Source: Paeniglutamicibacter kerguelensis
GTDB taxonomy: Bacteria > Actinomycetota > Actinomycetes > Actinomycetales > Micrococcaceae
Assembly (NCBI RefSeq): GCF_017876535.1
Contig: NZ_JAGIOF010000001.1
Span: forward strand, 3,906,001 to 3,970,000
Direction of reading: 5' to 3'
Length of the DNA stretch: 64,000 nucleotides
The translations under genes were made by a program, and so were the position numbers. Below, piece by piece: positions 49,659 through 58,870 of this stretch. Within the stretch, counting starts at the first letter, position 1. Each line of letters starts with the position of its first letter. Below the pieces are notes generated by a model. The model did not search any database. It saw only the letters and a list, made by a program, of their open reading frames with translations, and was not told the origin of the DNA.

Positions 49659-49976
49659 GGGTGATCAGCTCTTTCAATACTTTTAGGCCACGCCCAAACG
49701 CTGAACACCCTTACCACCGGCAACGCCGGCTTCGACTCGATGTTTTTGAATCGTGGAATCTTTCCTTCGATACATGTAACCCCCATCACATCACTGCCGT
49801 CAAGCGTTTCGCCGAAAAAGTCTTTTCGGCTTCTTTGTAGGGACGAAACATTTGGCTCCCGCGGCAACTTTTTCCCGCCGAACCCTTGTGCATGCGCCGA
49901 GAATGTGATGATAATTATTCCATCAGACAAAATCCGTATTCCGCAATACGAAATTAATCACCTCGAAGGGGGTAAC
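49659..49976. other. 318-bp intergenic region with regulatory palindromes
   Basis: It contains an IR CCGAAAA-AGTC-TTTTCGG (about 49812-49829) within 175 bases of uraD, and the IclR-type site at 49938-49954. No gene was recognised. Confidence 0.6.
49938..49954. promoter_or_regulatory. IclR-type palindrome before the 49977 ORF
   Basis: ATTCCGCAATACGAAAT shares 13 of 17 positions with the hyi site and 13 of 17 with the aceE site. It lies 23 bases before ATG 49977 and 280 bases before the divergent uraD. Confidence 0.45.
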
Positions 49977-50174
49977 ATGAACACCGTCGATTCGGCAGCT
50001 GAATCATCCAAAGGACATGAGGCACTGGCATCCGGAGAACTATCCGTGAGGCCTTTCATCACGATGTTCGAACCCATTCGAGGCCTAGATCCCGACTTCG
50101 GATCCGGGACTTCGCGGAACAGGAAGTCGACATCGTGGTGGTCTTGGTTGCACCGCAGCAAGGCACGCAGCTAA
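49977..50174 (+). pseudogene. Short, probably frameshifted ORF
   Basis: GAAGGGGGT three bases before ATG 49977 is a strong ribosome site, and MNTVDSAAESSKGHEALASGELSVRPFITMFEPIRGLDPDFG reads well. After about 50095 the frame becomes poor (TSRNRKSTSWWSWLHR), while the +2 frame reads IRDFAEQEVDIVVVLVAPQQGTQLKPRTQ and ends at about 50190, just before a terminator (50218-50253). A single-base deletion would join them into a ~71-residue protein. The family is unknown. Confidence 0.45.
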
Positions 50175-50217
50175 AACCACGGACGCAGTAGCAAGCAACA
50201 ACACCCCACCAGTCCAC

Positions 50218-50253
50218 GAGGGGATGCTATTGGAGGCGCCATGGCATCCCCTC
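50218..50253 (+). terminator. Terminator after the 49977 ORF
   Basis: The 10-bp stem GAGGGGATGC/GCATCCCCTC (50218-50227 with 50244-50253) is followed by GTTTGTGGTGTTT. Confidence 0.75.
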
Positions 50254-50644
50254 GTTTGTGGTGTTTAAAGCCTGGCAAGCTTTGGGCGGGCGTCCCCCGG
50301 CGATCTCTCACAACATGGCTCACCCGCAAGACGGAGCCTGCCCGTCCACATGCGCGGGCTCCTGCGTGTGCTCTGGGCCTCGCTGCCCCTCGGGGCGGTA
50401 CGCCGGGGCCCATGACCGCATGCTGCGATTTCCAACGCCCCCCTGAAGTCGAGCGCCGTTCCCGTGCCACGGCTTCCTGCGCGCTCTTACGCGGCTCCTA
50501 CGCGTCTTCTTGCCCGGTTCGCCCCGAGGTGAAACACCCATCATGCCTGCCCGCAACAAAACCACGGCGATGGAAGCAAACAGTCCAGATTCCCGGCGGC
50601 CACACCCGGCAAACCAGGAATTGTCTCGGCATAAAGGGCAAAGA

Positions 50645-50675
50645 AAATGTCCTCGGCACATAGCTGAGGACATTT
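50645..50675 (-). terminator. Terminator of aceE
   Basis: The 10-bp stem AAATGTCCTC (50645-50654) pairs with 50666-50675. On the minus strand a TTTTCTTT run follows. It lies 104 bases past the aceE stop. Confidence 0.8.
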
Positions 50676-50778
50676 CCCCACAATCGATGTCGCGGGCCAC
50701 GCTTGGAACGTGTCTCGCGACGTCGCAGGCGGGTTCCGTTCTGAAACGACCCCGCGCTGCCCGTGCGAGCCCTAAGTG

Positions 50779-53496
50779 CTAGGCTTCGCCGCCGGCGCTT
50801 CCGCTGGTGCCGGCGTTGACGTCGTTCAGCTGGTACTTGGCGAAGGCTGCGGCCGGTGCCGAGGCGTCGACCTCCCCGCGCTTGGCCAGCATCTGCAGGG
50901 TGCGGACAACCATTGACTGGGCGTCGATCTTGAAGAAGCGGCGCGCGGCGGCGCGGGTGTCGGAGAAGCCGAACCCGTCGGCACCCAGGGTCGCGAACTC
51001 GTTCGGGACGAACTGGCGGATCTGGTCCGGGACCAAAGACATGTAGTCGGTGGCGGCGATAACCGGTCCCTGCGCACCCTCAAGCTGCCGGGCGACGAAC
51101 GGGACGCGCGGCTCCGAGCCGGGGTTCATGAAGTTCTCCCGCTCGGCAGCCAGGCCGTCGCGGCGCAACTCGTTCCACGAGGTCACGGACCAGACATCGG
51201 CCGAGACGCCCCACTCCTCGGCCAGCAGGCGCTGTGCCTCGAGTGCCCACGGAACCGCAACGCCCGAAGCCATGAGCTGGGCACGGGGGCCTTCCATGTG
51301 GTTCTCGGAGACCCGGTAGATTCCCTTGACGATGCCCTCGACATCCAGGTCTTCCGGTTCCTTGGGCTGCCGGTACGGCTCGTTGTAGAGCGTGATGTAG
51401 TACATCACGTTCGGGTCCTCGTGCGCCCCGCCGTACATGCGCTCCAGGCCGGCACGCATGATGTGGCCGATCTCGTAGCCGTAGGCCGGGTCGTAGGTCA
51501 GGACCGCGGAGTTGGTGGCCGCGAGGATCGGGGAGTGCCCGTCCGCGTGCTGCAGGCCCTCGCCGGTCAGCGTGGTGCGGCCCGCGGTGGCGCCCATGAT
51601 GAAGCCCCGGGCCATCTGGTCGGCGGCGGCCCAGAAGGAGTCGCCGGTGCGCTGGAAGCCGAACATCGAGTAGAACACGTAGATCGGGATCAACGGCTCG
51701 TCGTGGGTGGAGTAGGAGGTGCCCGCGGCGGTGAACGCCGCGACGGCTCCGGCCTCGTTGATGCCCGGGTGGATCAGCTGCCCGGCCGGGGATTCCTTGT
51801 AGGCCAGGACCAGGTCGCGGTCCACGGAGAGGTAGTTCTGGCCGGCCGGGTTGTAGATCTTGGCGGTCGGGAAGAACGCGTCCATGCCGAAGGTGCGCGA
51901 CTCGTCGGGCACGATCGGGACCACGCGCTTGCCGAAGTCCTTGTCGCGCATCAGGTCCTTGAGCAGGCGGACGAACGCCATGGTGGTGGCGGCCTGCTGC
52001 TTGCCCGAGCCGCGCGAAGCGGTGTCGTAGGCCTTGTCCTCGGGGAGGTGGATCTCCTTGGACGTGGTGCGGCGCGACGGCACGGCGCCGCCGAGCGCGG
52101 CGCGGCGCTCCATCATGTACTTGTACTCGGCCGAGTCGTCGGCCGGGCGGTAGTACGGCGGCAGGTACGGGTCCGCCTCCAGCTGCTCGTCGGTGATCGG
52201 GATGCGCAGGTGGTCGCGGAAGCCCTTGAGGTCCTCCAGGGTCATCTTCTTCATCTGGTGCGTCGCGTTGCGCGCCTCGAAGTGCGGGCCCAGGCCGTAG
52301 CCCTTGACCGTCTTGGTCAGGATGACCGTCGGCTTGCCCTTGAACTCGGTCGCTGCCTTGTAGGCGGCGTAGACCTTGTGGTAGTCGTGGCCGCCGCGCT
52401 TGAGGTTCCAGATGTCCTCGTCGGTGAGGTCGGCAACCATTTCCTTGGTTTCCGGGGTCTTGCCGAAGAAGTGCTCGCGCACGAAGGCGCCGTTCTCGGC
52501 CTTGTAGGTCTGGTAGTCCCCGTCCGGGGTCTGGTTCATGATGTCAACCAGGGCGCTGCCGGCGTCCTTTTCGAGCAGGGCATCCCACTCGCGGCCCCAG
52601 ACGACCTTGATGACGTTCCAGCCCGCGCCGCGGAAGAACGCCTCGAGCTCCTGCATGATCTTGCCGTTGCCGCGCACCGGGCCGTCCAGGCGCTGCAGGT
52701 TGCAGTTGACCACGAAGGTGAGGTTGTCGAGCTTCTCGTTGGCCGCCAGCTGCAGGAACCCACGAGCCTCCGGCTCGTCCATTTCGCCGTCGCCCAGGAA
52801 GGCCCAGACGTGCTGGCCGGAGGTGTCCTTGATGCCGCGGTTCTGCAGGTAGCGGTTGGACTGCGCCTGGTAGATCGCATTGGCCGGGCCGATGCCCATC
52901 GAGACGGTGGGGAACTCCCAGAAGTCCGGCAGCGAGCGCGGGTGCGGGTAGGAGGGCAGGGCGTGGCCGGCGCGGGACTTTTCCTGGCGGAAGCCGTCCA
53001 TGTCCTCCTCGGACAGGCGGCCTTCCATGAAGGCGCGGGCGTACATGCCCGGGGAGGCGTGGCCCTGGAAGAAGACCTGGTCGCCGCCGCCGGGGTGGTT
53101 CTTGCCGCGGAAGAAGTGGTTGAAGCCCACCTCGTACAGGGTGGCGGCGCCGGCGTAGGTGGAGATGTGCCCGCCGACGCCCACGCCGGGGCGCTGGCCG
53201 CGGTGCACCATGACGGCGGCGTTCCAGCGCATGTAGGCGCGGTAGCGGCGTTCGACCTGCTCGTCGCCCGGGAACTCGGGTTCCTGGTCCACGGGAATGG
53301 TGTTCACGTAATCCGTGGTGTGGACCAGCGGCAAATTCACGCTGGCCTGGCCCGCTCGACTCATGAGAGTGCTCATGATGCCTTCCGCGGTTTGCGTGCC
53401 GCGTGCCTGGACCAACGCATCAAATGATTCGATCCATTCAGAGGTTTCCTCTGGATCGAACGACGATGCTTGAGCGAACTCATCAACGAGGGTCAT
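50779..53496 (-). CDS. aceE: Pyruvate dehydrogenase E1 component, homodimeric type
   Basis: A 905-residue thiamine-diphosphate E1 that decarboxylates pyruvate and transfers the acetyl group to the E2 lipoyl domain. The ThDP motif is [44 protein letters not shown]; active-site loop features [36 protein letters not shown] and C-terminal [23 protein letters not shown] are typical. GAAGGAA lies six bases before ATG 53496. No E2 or E3 gene adjoins it, as usual in actinobacteria. Its promoter carries a palindrome like those of the purine genes, hinting at shared control. Confidence 0.96.
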   Translation of the reverse strand: MTLVDEFAQASSFDPEETSEWIESFDALVQARGTQTAEGIMSTLMSRAGQASVNLPLVHTTDYVNTIPVDQEPEFPGDEQVERRYRAYMRWNAAVMVHRGQRPGVGVGGHISTYAGAATLYEVGFNHFFRGKNHPGGGDQVFFQGHASPGMYARAFMEGRLSEEDMDGFRQEKSRAGHALPSYPHPRSLPDFWEFPTVSMGIGPANAIYQAQSNRYLQNRGIKDTSGQHVWAFLGDGEMDEPEARGFLQLAANEKLDNLTFVVNCNLQRLDGPVRGNGKIMQELEAFFRGAGWNVIKVVWGREWDALLEKDAGSALVDIMNQTPDGDYQTYKAENGAFVREHFFGKTPETKEMVADLTDEDIWNLKRGGHDYHKVYAAYKAATEFKGKPTVILTKTVKGYGLGPHFEARNATHQMKKMTLEDLKGFRDHLRIPITDEQLEADPYLPPYYRPADDSAEYKYMMERRAALGGAVPSRRTTSKEIHLPEDKAYDTASRGSGKQQAATTMAFVRLLKDLMRDKDFGKRVVPIVPDESRTFGMDAFFPTAKIYNPAGQNYLSVDRDLVLAYKESPAGQLIHPGINEAGAVAAFTAAGTSYSTHDEPLIPIYVFYSMFGFQRTGDSFWAAADQMARGFIMGATAGRTTLTGEGLQHADGHSPILAATNSAVLTYDPAYGYEIGHIMRAGLERMYGGAHEDPNVMYYITLYNEPYRQPKEPEDLDVEGIVKGIYRVSENHMEGPRAQLMASGVAVPWALEAQRLLAEEWGVSADVWSVTSWNELRRDGLAAERENFMNPGSEPRVPFVARQLEGAQGPVIAATDYMSLVPDQIRQFVPNEFATLGADGFGFSDTRAAARRFFKIDAQSMVVRTLQMLAKRGEVDASAPAAAFAKYQLNDVNAGTSGSAGGEA

Positions 53497-53559
53497 GGGT
53501 GTTTCCTTCAGATGTGGAGAGGGGTGGCTACTTTTGGTCACCATTTGAAGCACGAGAGT

Positions 53560-53576
53560 ATTTCACTGTACGAAAT
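53560..53576. promoter_or_regulatory. IclR-type palindrome before aceE
   Basis: ATTTCACTGTACGAAAT, with ATTTC/GAAAT arms, is 64 bases from the aceE start; it shares TACGAAAT with the site at 49938. Confidence 0.4.
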
Positions 53577-53746
53577 CTTTCTCTCGCATACTAAGATTAA
53601 GTGAACGCTGTTTTAAGCCCAGAAGTCAACGCCGTGTCATGGATTACAGCAATATTCATAGAATCCCGTGCAGCTGGACACGTCCTCCGCGGACACATCC
53701 GCGCAACCGGCTTGCAATCGCAAAGGCATGCGGAAGACTTGAAACC

Positions 53747-54547
53747 ATGCCTCGCACACCCGAAAACACCGGGCCGTTCGCCTCCATCCCCGCAGGCACC
53801 GTGCAGCTGCGGGACGCCCGTTCCTCATCCACTCGCGCTGTGGCACTCGTGCCCTTCGAAATTGGAACCACCCCGGTTACCGCCGGCCAATGGTCCAACC
53901 CCGGAACAATGGCCAATCCGCAGGGTTCATTACCCGCGCACCCGGTGACCTGGTTCGAGGCAATACATTGGTGCAATGGTGCGTCAATTGTTGCCGGGCT
54001 GAAACCCGTGTACGACATCAACGACCGGGAGGTCGTCTGGGACGTGGGTGCCGACGGCTACAGGCTTCCCACGGAGGCCGAATGGGAATGGGCCTGCCGG
54101 GCGGGAACCGCCGGGCCTACCTACGGTCCCCTCGAAAACATCGCCTGGACGGCAGCTGACAACGTCGAGAAACCTCAGGGCGTTGCGCTGAAGCAGCCAA
54201 ACGGTTTCGACCTCTTCGACACCATCGGCAACGTCTGGGAATGGTGCTGGGATTACGCGGACACTGCCAGGTACGGGGATTACCGCAGCCTGCGCGGAGG
54301 CGGCTGGGCGGACAAAAGGTGGAGCTGCCGCGCCGCGGTGCGCCGTGGCAGTGCACCCGACGCCCTGTTGGAGGACGTCGGATTCCGGGTGGCGCGCGGT
54401 GCCGTCGGAGAACCGGGCGGCACCGTCGCACAAGGTTGGTCCGCCGAAGCCGACCGCCGGCGCGCCGATATCCGAGGGCCCCTGCCCGTTGGCTGGACGC
54501 CGTTGCGTGGCTTGCTCAAATCAAGCGGGAGCCTCGAAGGTCGCTGA
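53747..54547 (+). CDS. SUMF1/FGE-fold protein, not a canonical FGE
   Basis: A 266-residue FGE-sulfatase-modifying-factor fold (PF03781): FASIPAGTVQLRD, LVPFEIGTTPVTAGQW, HPVTWFEAIHWCNGAS, GYRLPTEAEWEWACRAG, FDLFDTIGNVWEWCWDYAD and GGGWADKRWSCRAAVRRG. The position of the first catalytic Cys of real FGEs (GGSxxC) is Asp here, while the second is retained in WSCR. So the protein probably does not make formylglycine; members of this fold also act in ergothioneine synthesis (EgtB), as PvdO-like tailoring enzymes, or are non-enzymatic. Start by ATG 53747; no clear ribosome site. Confidence 0.75.
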   Translation: MPRTPENTGPFASIPAGTVQLRDARSSSTRAVALVPFEIGTTPVTAGQWSNPGTMANPQGSLPAHPVTWFEAIHWCNGASIVAGLKPVYDINDREVVWDVGADGYRLPTEAEWEWACRAGTAGPTYGPLENIAWTAADNVEKPQGVALKQPNGFDLFDTIGNVWEWCWDYADTARYGDYRSLRGGGWADKRWSCRAAVRRGSAPDALLEDVGFRVARGAVGEPGGTVAQGWSAEADRRRADIRGPLPVGWTPLRGLLKSSGSLEGR

Positions 54548-54847
54548 ACCGCGGCCGATCGACGTGGCCGGGTTCCCGGCGGGCGTATAGTTTTCCCATG
54601 TTCGTTTTCATCTCGACCCAGCTGCCCACGCGGCGTCCGGAGGTTGCCGGCGTCTTTTCCGCCGGCTCGAGATAACGCTGTCTTTCGCGGTTCTTTTCCC
54701 GCGCCACACGGCGCGACGGATTCCGTCATGCGGTCTTGGCCCACCATCGGGCGCCCCTTGGACGGTTTCCTTCCCACCCGAATCACCTTCCCGCCTCGTG
54801 CCCGGCCACTGCCGCCGAGCGGAAAAGACAGTTAGGCAACATTTTTC
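54548..54847. other. 300-bp intergenic region
   Basis: It contains a short GCCGGCG/CGCCGGC hairpin (about 54647-54668). No gene or clear promoter motif was recognised. Confidence 0.5.
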
Positions 54848-55342
54848 ATGCTTCCCCTCACAGAACAACAAATCCGGTCATCGTTCATCAATGCCTCGCT
54901 CCGCGAGCGCAAGTCCCTCACGCTGCCAAGCAACTTTGACGAGCTCTCCTGGGAAAGCCTCGACTTCCTCGGCTGGCGCGACGAAAAACTTCCGCTCATT
55001 GGCTACGTGGTCACGTTCCTGGACGGCGAGCCCGTCGGCATCATTTTCCGCAAGGCCGAGGGAAAAACCCGCAGTCGTCCCCAGTGCTCATGGTGCGAGG
55101 ACATAAACCTGCCCAACGACGTGACGTTCTTCAACGCCAGGCAGGCCGGCCCCGCCGGGCGCAACGGCGACACCATCAGCACGTTGGTGTGTGAGAAGTT
55201 CGAATGCTCGGTCAACGTCCGCACACCCCAGTCCCTGCCGTATGTCGGCTTTGACCGGGAGGCGGCAATCGCACACAGGATCCAGGTTCTGCAGGACCAC
55301 GTACAAAACTTCACCCAGCGGGTCCGCGACGGAGAAAAATAG
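54848..55342 (+). CDS. FBP-domain (EF-G-binding/FusB-like) treble-clef zinc protein
   Basis: A 164-residue protein: MLPLTEQQIRSSFINASLRERKSLTLP, then DELSWESLDFLGWRDEKLPLIGYVV, and a zinc site from CSWCED (C-x2-C near 80) and CEKFEC (C-x4-C near 115). This is the FBP C-terminal treble-clef zinc-finger domain (PF16571) of FusB-like proteins that bind elongation factor G. It probably helps ribosome clearance or stress adaptation; fusidic acid protection is possible but not shown. Confidence 0.85.
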   Translation: MLPLTEQQIRSSFINASLRERKSLTLPSNFDELSWESLDFLGWRDEKLPLIGYVVTFLDGEPVGIIFRKAEGKTRSRPQCSWCEDINLPNDVTFFNARQAGPAGRNGDTISTLVCEKFECSVNVRTPQSLPYVGFDREAAIAHRIQVLQDHVQNFTQRVRDGEK

Positions 55343-55348
55343 GACTCT

Positions 55349-55381
55349 TCCGGCGCAGGAGAACGGCTCTTCTGCGCCGGA
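55349..55381 (+). terminator. Terminator after the FBP gene
   Basis: The 10-bp stem TCCGGCGCAG/CTGCGCCGGA (55349-55358 with 55372-55381) lies six bases after the stop; a short GGTTT follows. Confidence 0.75.
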
Positions 55382-55559
55382 GGTTTACCCGCCCGCCGCA
55401 GGTCGCTGCCGGGCAACGTGCGCACTGGCTTCAAGACCTTGCGCCTCAGTGCACAGGCCCGTCATGGCACTCAGCATCCGGAATGTTGGTTCGCTCAGCG
55501 CTTCACTCATGAGGGAAACCGGTTCTATCCGAAGGACCATGCGCAGCATGAAGTTTTTG

Positions 55560-56165
55560 CTATCCGCGGGAAGCCAGCCAACCCAGCATTCCCGGGTCAA
55601 GGTCGCGGTCGGCAAAAATGAGCCGTTGCACCGTTTCCTGCCCGACGGCCGCAATCGTTTCTTTCGAGGGAGCACCCTGCCACGCCAGCTTGAGGCCCGC
55701 CTTCTGCGCGACCTTGGCCGAGGCCGGGTTCGTTGACAACACCCTGGCGATCACCGGTGCCTCGGGATTCACCTCCCGCGCAATCCCCACGGCCCTGGCG
55801 GCGACCTCCGTGGCGAAGCCCCGCCCCCAACCTTCTGGCGCAATCCGGTATCCGAGATTCCAGAACGGGCTCGCCGCCGGAGGCTCAAAGAGGTGGACTC
55901 CCCCGGTACCTAGAAGCATCCCGGGACGAATCCGCGGATCCTCATGTTGCAGCCCCAGGCGCACGACCCAATTTGAAAGCCCGTGCGCGGTCCACCCCTC
56001 GCGAAACATTTCAACAAGCTCGGCGGTTTTCTTTGGGTCACTGCTTCGCTCCCCCGGAATGTGCGTCCACGTGCGCGGATCGCTGGCAATCGCAAAAATT
56101 TCCGCGCAGTCGCCCCTACTCGGGACGTCGAGGACCAGCCTCGAAGATTGCTGTTCTGAACCCAT
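55560..56165 (-). CDS. GNAT-family N-acetyltransferase (RimJ-like)
   Basis: A 201-residue acetyltransferase: LVLDVPSRGDCAEIFAIASDPRTWTHIP opens like RimJ/RimL enzymes, and the acetyl-CoA loop is LGYRIAPEGWGRGFATEVAARAVGIA (GWGRGFAT) with NPASAKVAQKAGLKLAWQG after it. The substrate is unknown. Stands alone, divergent from the SDR gene. Confidence 0.88.
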   Translation of the reverse strand: MGSEQQSSRLVLDVPSRGDCAEIFAIASDPRTWTHIPGERSSDPKKTAELVEMFREGWTAHGLSNWVVRLGLQHEDPRIRPGMLLGTGGVHLFEPPAASPFWNLGYRIAPEGWGRGFATEVAARAVGIAREVNPEAPVIARVLSTNPASAKVAQKAGLKLAWQGAPSKETIAAVGQETVQRLIFADRDLDPGMLGWLASRG

Positions 56166-56347
56166 GACTGTTCCAACCTATCCCCGGAACCCCACAGCCG
56201 ACCCGCATGAAACAGGTTTTTCCCGGTCTGTAACCGACATGCACGCAAGATATTTCGCACAGTAGGATCGGGGAAACCCACCCCCAAGACCCGTTCGGGG
56301 ACACCACCACGAATCACTCGACTCTTCAACAGCCAAGGACCACCCCC

Positions 56348-57124
56348 ATGAATGCTTCATCCCCGCAGCACACCGCCCCACACCCCATGCCCCGAACAAT
56401 TCTTGTCACCGGTGCAGGGTCGGGTATCGGGCAGGCGGTGACGCGGCGCATGCTGGCAGCGGGGTGGAATGTGGTGCTTGCCGGCCGCCGGGAACAGCCG
56501 CTGCTCGACACCGCGGCACAGCACCCGCAGGCACTGGTGGTTTCCGCAGACATCACGGATCCTGAGGCGGTTGAGCAGCTTTTTGCGGCGGCCATCGAAC
56601 GTTTCGGACGCATCGACGTGCTTTTCAACAACGCCGGGATCTTCGGGCCCGCGGCAAACATTGGCGAGCTCAGCCCCGCACAGTGGCAAGAGGTCTGCGC
56701 GGTGAACCTCAGCGGGGCCATGTACTGCGCAGGTTCGGCGTTCAGGCACATGCAGCGGTCCGGCGGCGGGCGGATCATCAACAACGGATCCATCAGCGCC
56801 CAGGTTCCACGCCCGTCAACGGTTGCCTACGCGGTCACCAAGCACGCAGTCACTGGCTTGACCAAGTCCATCGAACTGGACGGACGAGCCCACGGCATCA
56901 CTTGCTCCCAAATCGACATCGGGAACGCCGCCTCTGAAATGATGCAAGATGTCGGGGCCAACTCGGGCGCGCTTCAGGCAGACGGAAGCCGCAAGCCGGA
57001 ACCCACGTTTGATTTGGAGCAGGCTGCGGCAACCATCGAATTCATTGCAGCCTCCCCCGCCAATGTCGCAGTGAACCACGTGACCATCACGGCCGCGGGC
57101 ATGCCGTTCATCGGCAGGGGCTAA
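56348..57124 (+). CDS. Short-chain dehydrogenase/reductase
   Basis: A 258-residue classical SDR. Cofactor motif TGAGSGIGQ (residues 22-30 region), LFNNAGIFGPA (NNAG), catalytic Ser in NNGSISAQVPRPS and Tyr/Lys in YAVTKHAVTGLTKSIELDGR. Probable NADP(H) use from the Arg in ASKRWNVVLAGRREQ-type loop (AGWNVVLAGRRE). The substrate is not predictable. It converges on the SRPBCC gene four bases away. Confidence 0.88.
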   Translation: MNASSPQHTAPHPMPRTILVTGAGSGIGQAVTRRMLAAGWNVVLAGRREQPLLDTAAQHPQALVVSADITDPEAVEQLFAAAIERFGRIDVLFNNAGIFGPAANIGELSPAQWQEVCAVNLSGAMYCAGSAFRHMQRSGGGRIINNGSISAQVPRPSTVAYAVTKHAVTGLTKSIELDGRAHGITCSQIDIGNAASEMMQDVGANSGALQADGSRKPEPTFDLEQAAATIEFIAASPANVAVNHVTITAAGMPFIGRG

Positions 57125-57127
57125 GAG

Positions 57128-57574
57128 CTACATAAAGTCCGCGAAGACCTTCTCGAGCTTCGTGAAGGAGGATTCCCAGCCGGCACGGGCGGGTTCGATG
57201 ACCTCTGCCGGCAGCGGGCCCTGGGTGATCTTCAGCAGCGAACCGTTGGGGCGGTCGAAGAGCTCGACGCGCAATTCGATGACAAGGCTCAGCGTCATCT
57301 CGTGCGGGCCGTCCTGGCCCACGAGCAGCTCGTGCTCGCGCACCTCGGTGAACTTTGCCTTCACCGGAGAGGTTTGGGTCGGGTCCTCAAGAGAGTGCAT
57401 GACAAATTCCTGGACGCCGCCAACGCGCGGGTCAATGGTGACGGTGTCAAGGTGAACGCCCCAGCCCTCGGGACCAAACCATTCGGCTAGGATTTCGGGT
57501 TCAATAAAGGCCGCCCACAATGCGGGGCGCGGCACGGCGAATTCATGTTCAAGTACGAGTTGTCCCATATCCAT
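57128..57574 (-). CDS. SRPBCC (AHSA1-like) ligand-binding protein
   Basis: A 148-residue START-like protein: LVLEHEFAVPRPALWAAFIEPEILAEWFGPEGWGVHLDTVTIDPRVGGVQEFVM is the N-terminal AHSA1 pattern and the helix PARAGWESSFTKLEKVF ends it. Such domains bind small hydrophobic ligands, act in stress responses or as enzyme modules. ATG 57574 (MDMGQL) or 57568 are both possible starts. No ligand can be named. Confidence 0.85.
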   Translation of the reverse strand: MDMGQLVLEHEFAVPRPALWAAFIEPEILAEWFGPEGWGVHLDTVTIDPRVGGVQEFVMHSLEDPTQTSPVKAKFTEVREHELLVGQDGPHEMTLSLVIELRVELFDRPNGSLLKITQGPLPAEVIEPARAGWESSFTKLEKVFADFM

Positions 57575-57669
57575 GCGCCTGAGGTTACCGCTAAACCGCC
57601 GCCGAACCGAATGCCGGCCGCTCCTTCCGGGCTCCGCGCGAAGCCACACAGGGTGAAAGGATGGAGCCC

Positions 57670-58005
57670 ATGACAATACTCAAATCGGTTCTGCTCTTTG
57701 GTGTTGCGGCGTTCCTGGAAATCGGCGGTGCCTGGATGATCTGGCAGGGCGTCCGCGAAAACCGCGGCTGGCTGTGGATCGGGGCCGGTGCCATCGCGCT
57801 GGGCCTCTACGGTTTTGTCGCCACGCTGCAGCCGGATGCGAATTTCGGGCGAATCCTGGCCGCCTACGGCGGGGTCTTCGTCGCCGGTTCCCTGCTCTGG
57901 GGCGTGTTGGTCGACGGGTTCCGGCCCGACCGCTGGGATGTCGCCGGCGCCATCGTTGCCCTGGGTGGCGTAGCACTGATCATGTACGGACCGCGCAACG
58001 CCTAG
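57670..58005 (+). CDS. YnfA/UPF0060-family membrane protein
   Basis: A 111-residue, four-helix small membrane protein: [75 protein letters not shown] and [25 protein letters not shown] follow the UPF0060 family closely, related to small multidrug-resistance-type exporters. AAAGG lies nine bases before ATG 57670; ATG 57661 overlaps the ribosome site. The substrate is unknown. Confidence 0.9.
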   Translation: MTILKSVLLFGVAAFLEIGGAWMIWQGVRENRGWLWIGAGAIALGLYGFVATLQPDANFGRILAAYGGVFVAGSLLWGVLVDGFRPDRWDVAGAIVALGGVALIMYGPRNA

Positions 58006-58140
58006 GCATCGAAGTTGGGCTTGCCGGTCTCCGTGTCGACCGGCAGGACGGAACGTTCGTGGGCGGTCCTCTCTGCGGCGCGACCTTCACGCCATCTGCA
58101 GGCGGTGCCACACCCGGGGCACACCGGTTAGGCTGATCGC

Positions 58141-58806
58141 ATGATTCCGGAAACCCCGCCGTTCCCCGCGCTGAAGGCCCGGGCCCTGCTCTTTGACATG
58201 GACGGAACCCTCGTCGATTCCACGGCCGTCGTTGAGGACCTGTGGACGGATTTCGCGAGGCAATACGGGATCGACATCGGCGAACTGCTTGAATACTCGC
58301 ACGGACGCCAGACCCTGGACACCCTGCGCCGGTTCCTGCCTGGTTCCAACGGCGACCTGGCCAGACTCGCCGCCGAGCTCGAAGCGCAGGAGGTCACCCG
58401 CGTGGACGGAATCATCGAGGTGCCCGGCGCCGGGGCGTTCCTGGACCAGTTGGGAAAGATCCCCCATGCCGTTGTCACCTCGGCCGGGCGGACGCTGGCC
58501 GAAACCCGCCTGCGGGCCGCGGGCCTGCCCATCCCGGAGGTCCTGGTTGCCGCGGAGGACGTCATCGCCGGCAAGCCGTCGCCCGAGGGCTACCTGCAGG
58601 CGGCCGCGGAGCTGGGGGTCGACATTTCCGCCTGCGTGGTCTTCGAGGATGCACCCGCAGGGCTGCAGTCTGCGGTCAATTCGGGGGCCACTACCGTCGT
58701 CGTCGGAACCCACGAATCCCCGCTGACAAAACGCCTTTCCCGCATCGAAAACTTCAGGGGTTTGCTCTACGTCGACGGGTTCATCACGGTCGCCGACGGC
58801 CATTGA
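58141..58806 (+). CDS. HAD-superfamily sugar-phosphatase-like hydrolase
   Basis: A 221-residue HAD-IA enzyme. Motif I LLFDMDGTLVDST (nucleophile Asp and the acid Asp), helical cap domain with LLEYSHGRQTLDTLRRFLPG, motif II in VVTSAGRTLAETRL, motif III Lys in DVIAGKPSPEGYLQAAAELG, motif IV VVFEDAPAGLQSAVNSG. It resembles sugar-phosphate (GPP1/YfbT-type) phosphatases; the substrate is unassigned. Confidence 0.9.
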   Translation: MIPETPPFPALKARALLFDMDGTLVDSTAVVEDLWTDFARQYGIDIGELLEYSHGRQTLDTLRRFLPGSNGDLARLAAELEAQEVTRVDGIIEVPGAGAFLDQLGKIPHAVVTSAGRTLAETRLRAAGLPIPEVLVAAEDVIAGKPSPEGYLQAAAELGVDISACVVFEDAPAGLQSAVNSGATTVVVGTHESPLTKRLSRIENFRGLLYVDGFITVADGH

Positions 58807-58870
58807 AAACATCACGCCGAGGTCCGATCCACCCTTGAAATCGACCCCGGGCGATGTTGCACTGTTTCCC

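Larger units (their letters stand above)
50175..50778. other. 604-bp stretch without a recognised gene
   Basis: It holds two terminators (50218-50253 on the plus strand, 50645-50675 for aceE on the minus strand). The intervening 390 bases have open frames in several phases but none with a ribosome site or recognisable protein; no RNA gene was seen. Confidence 0.6.

Noticed and set aside
51298-53427. A 709-codon plus-strand frame opposite aceE
   Set aside because: Antisense shadow; extreme Val/Gly/Arg content and no motif.
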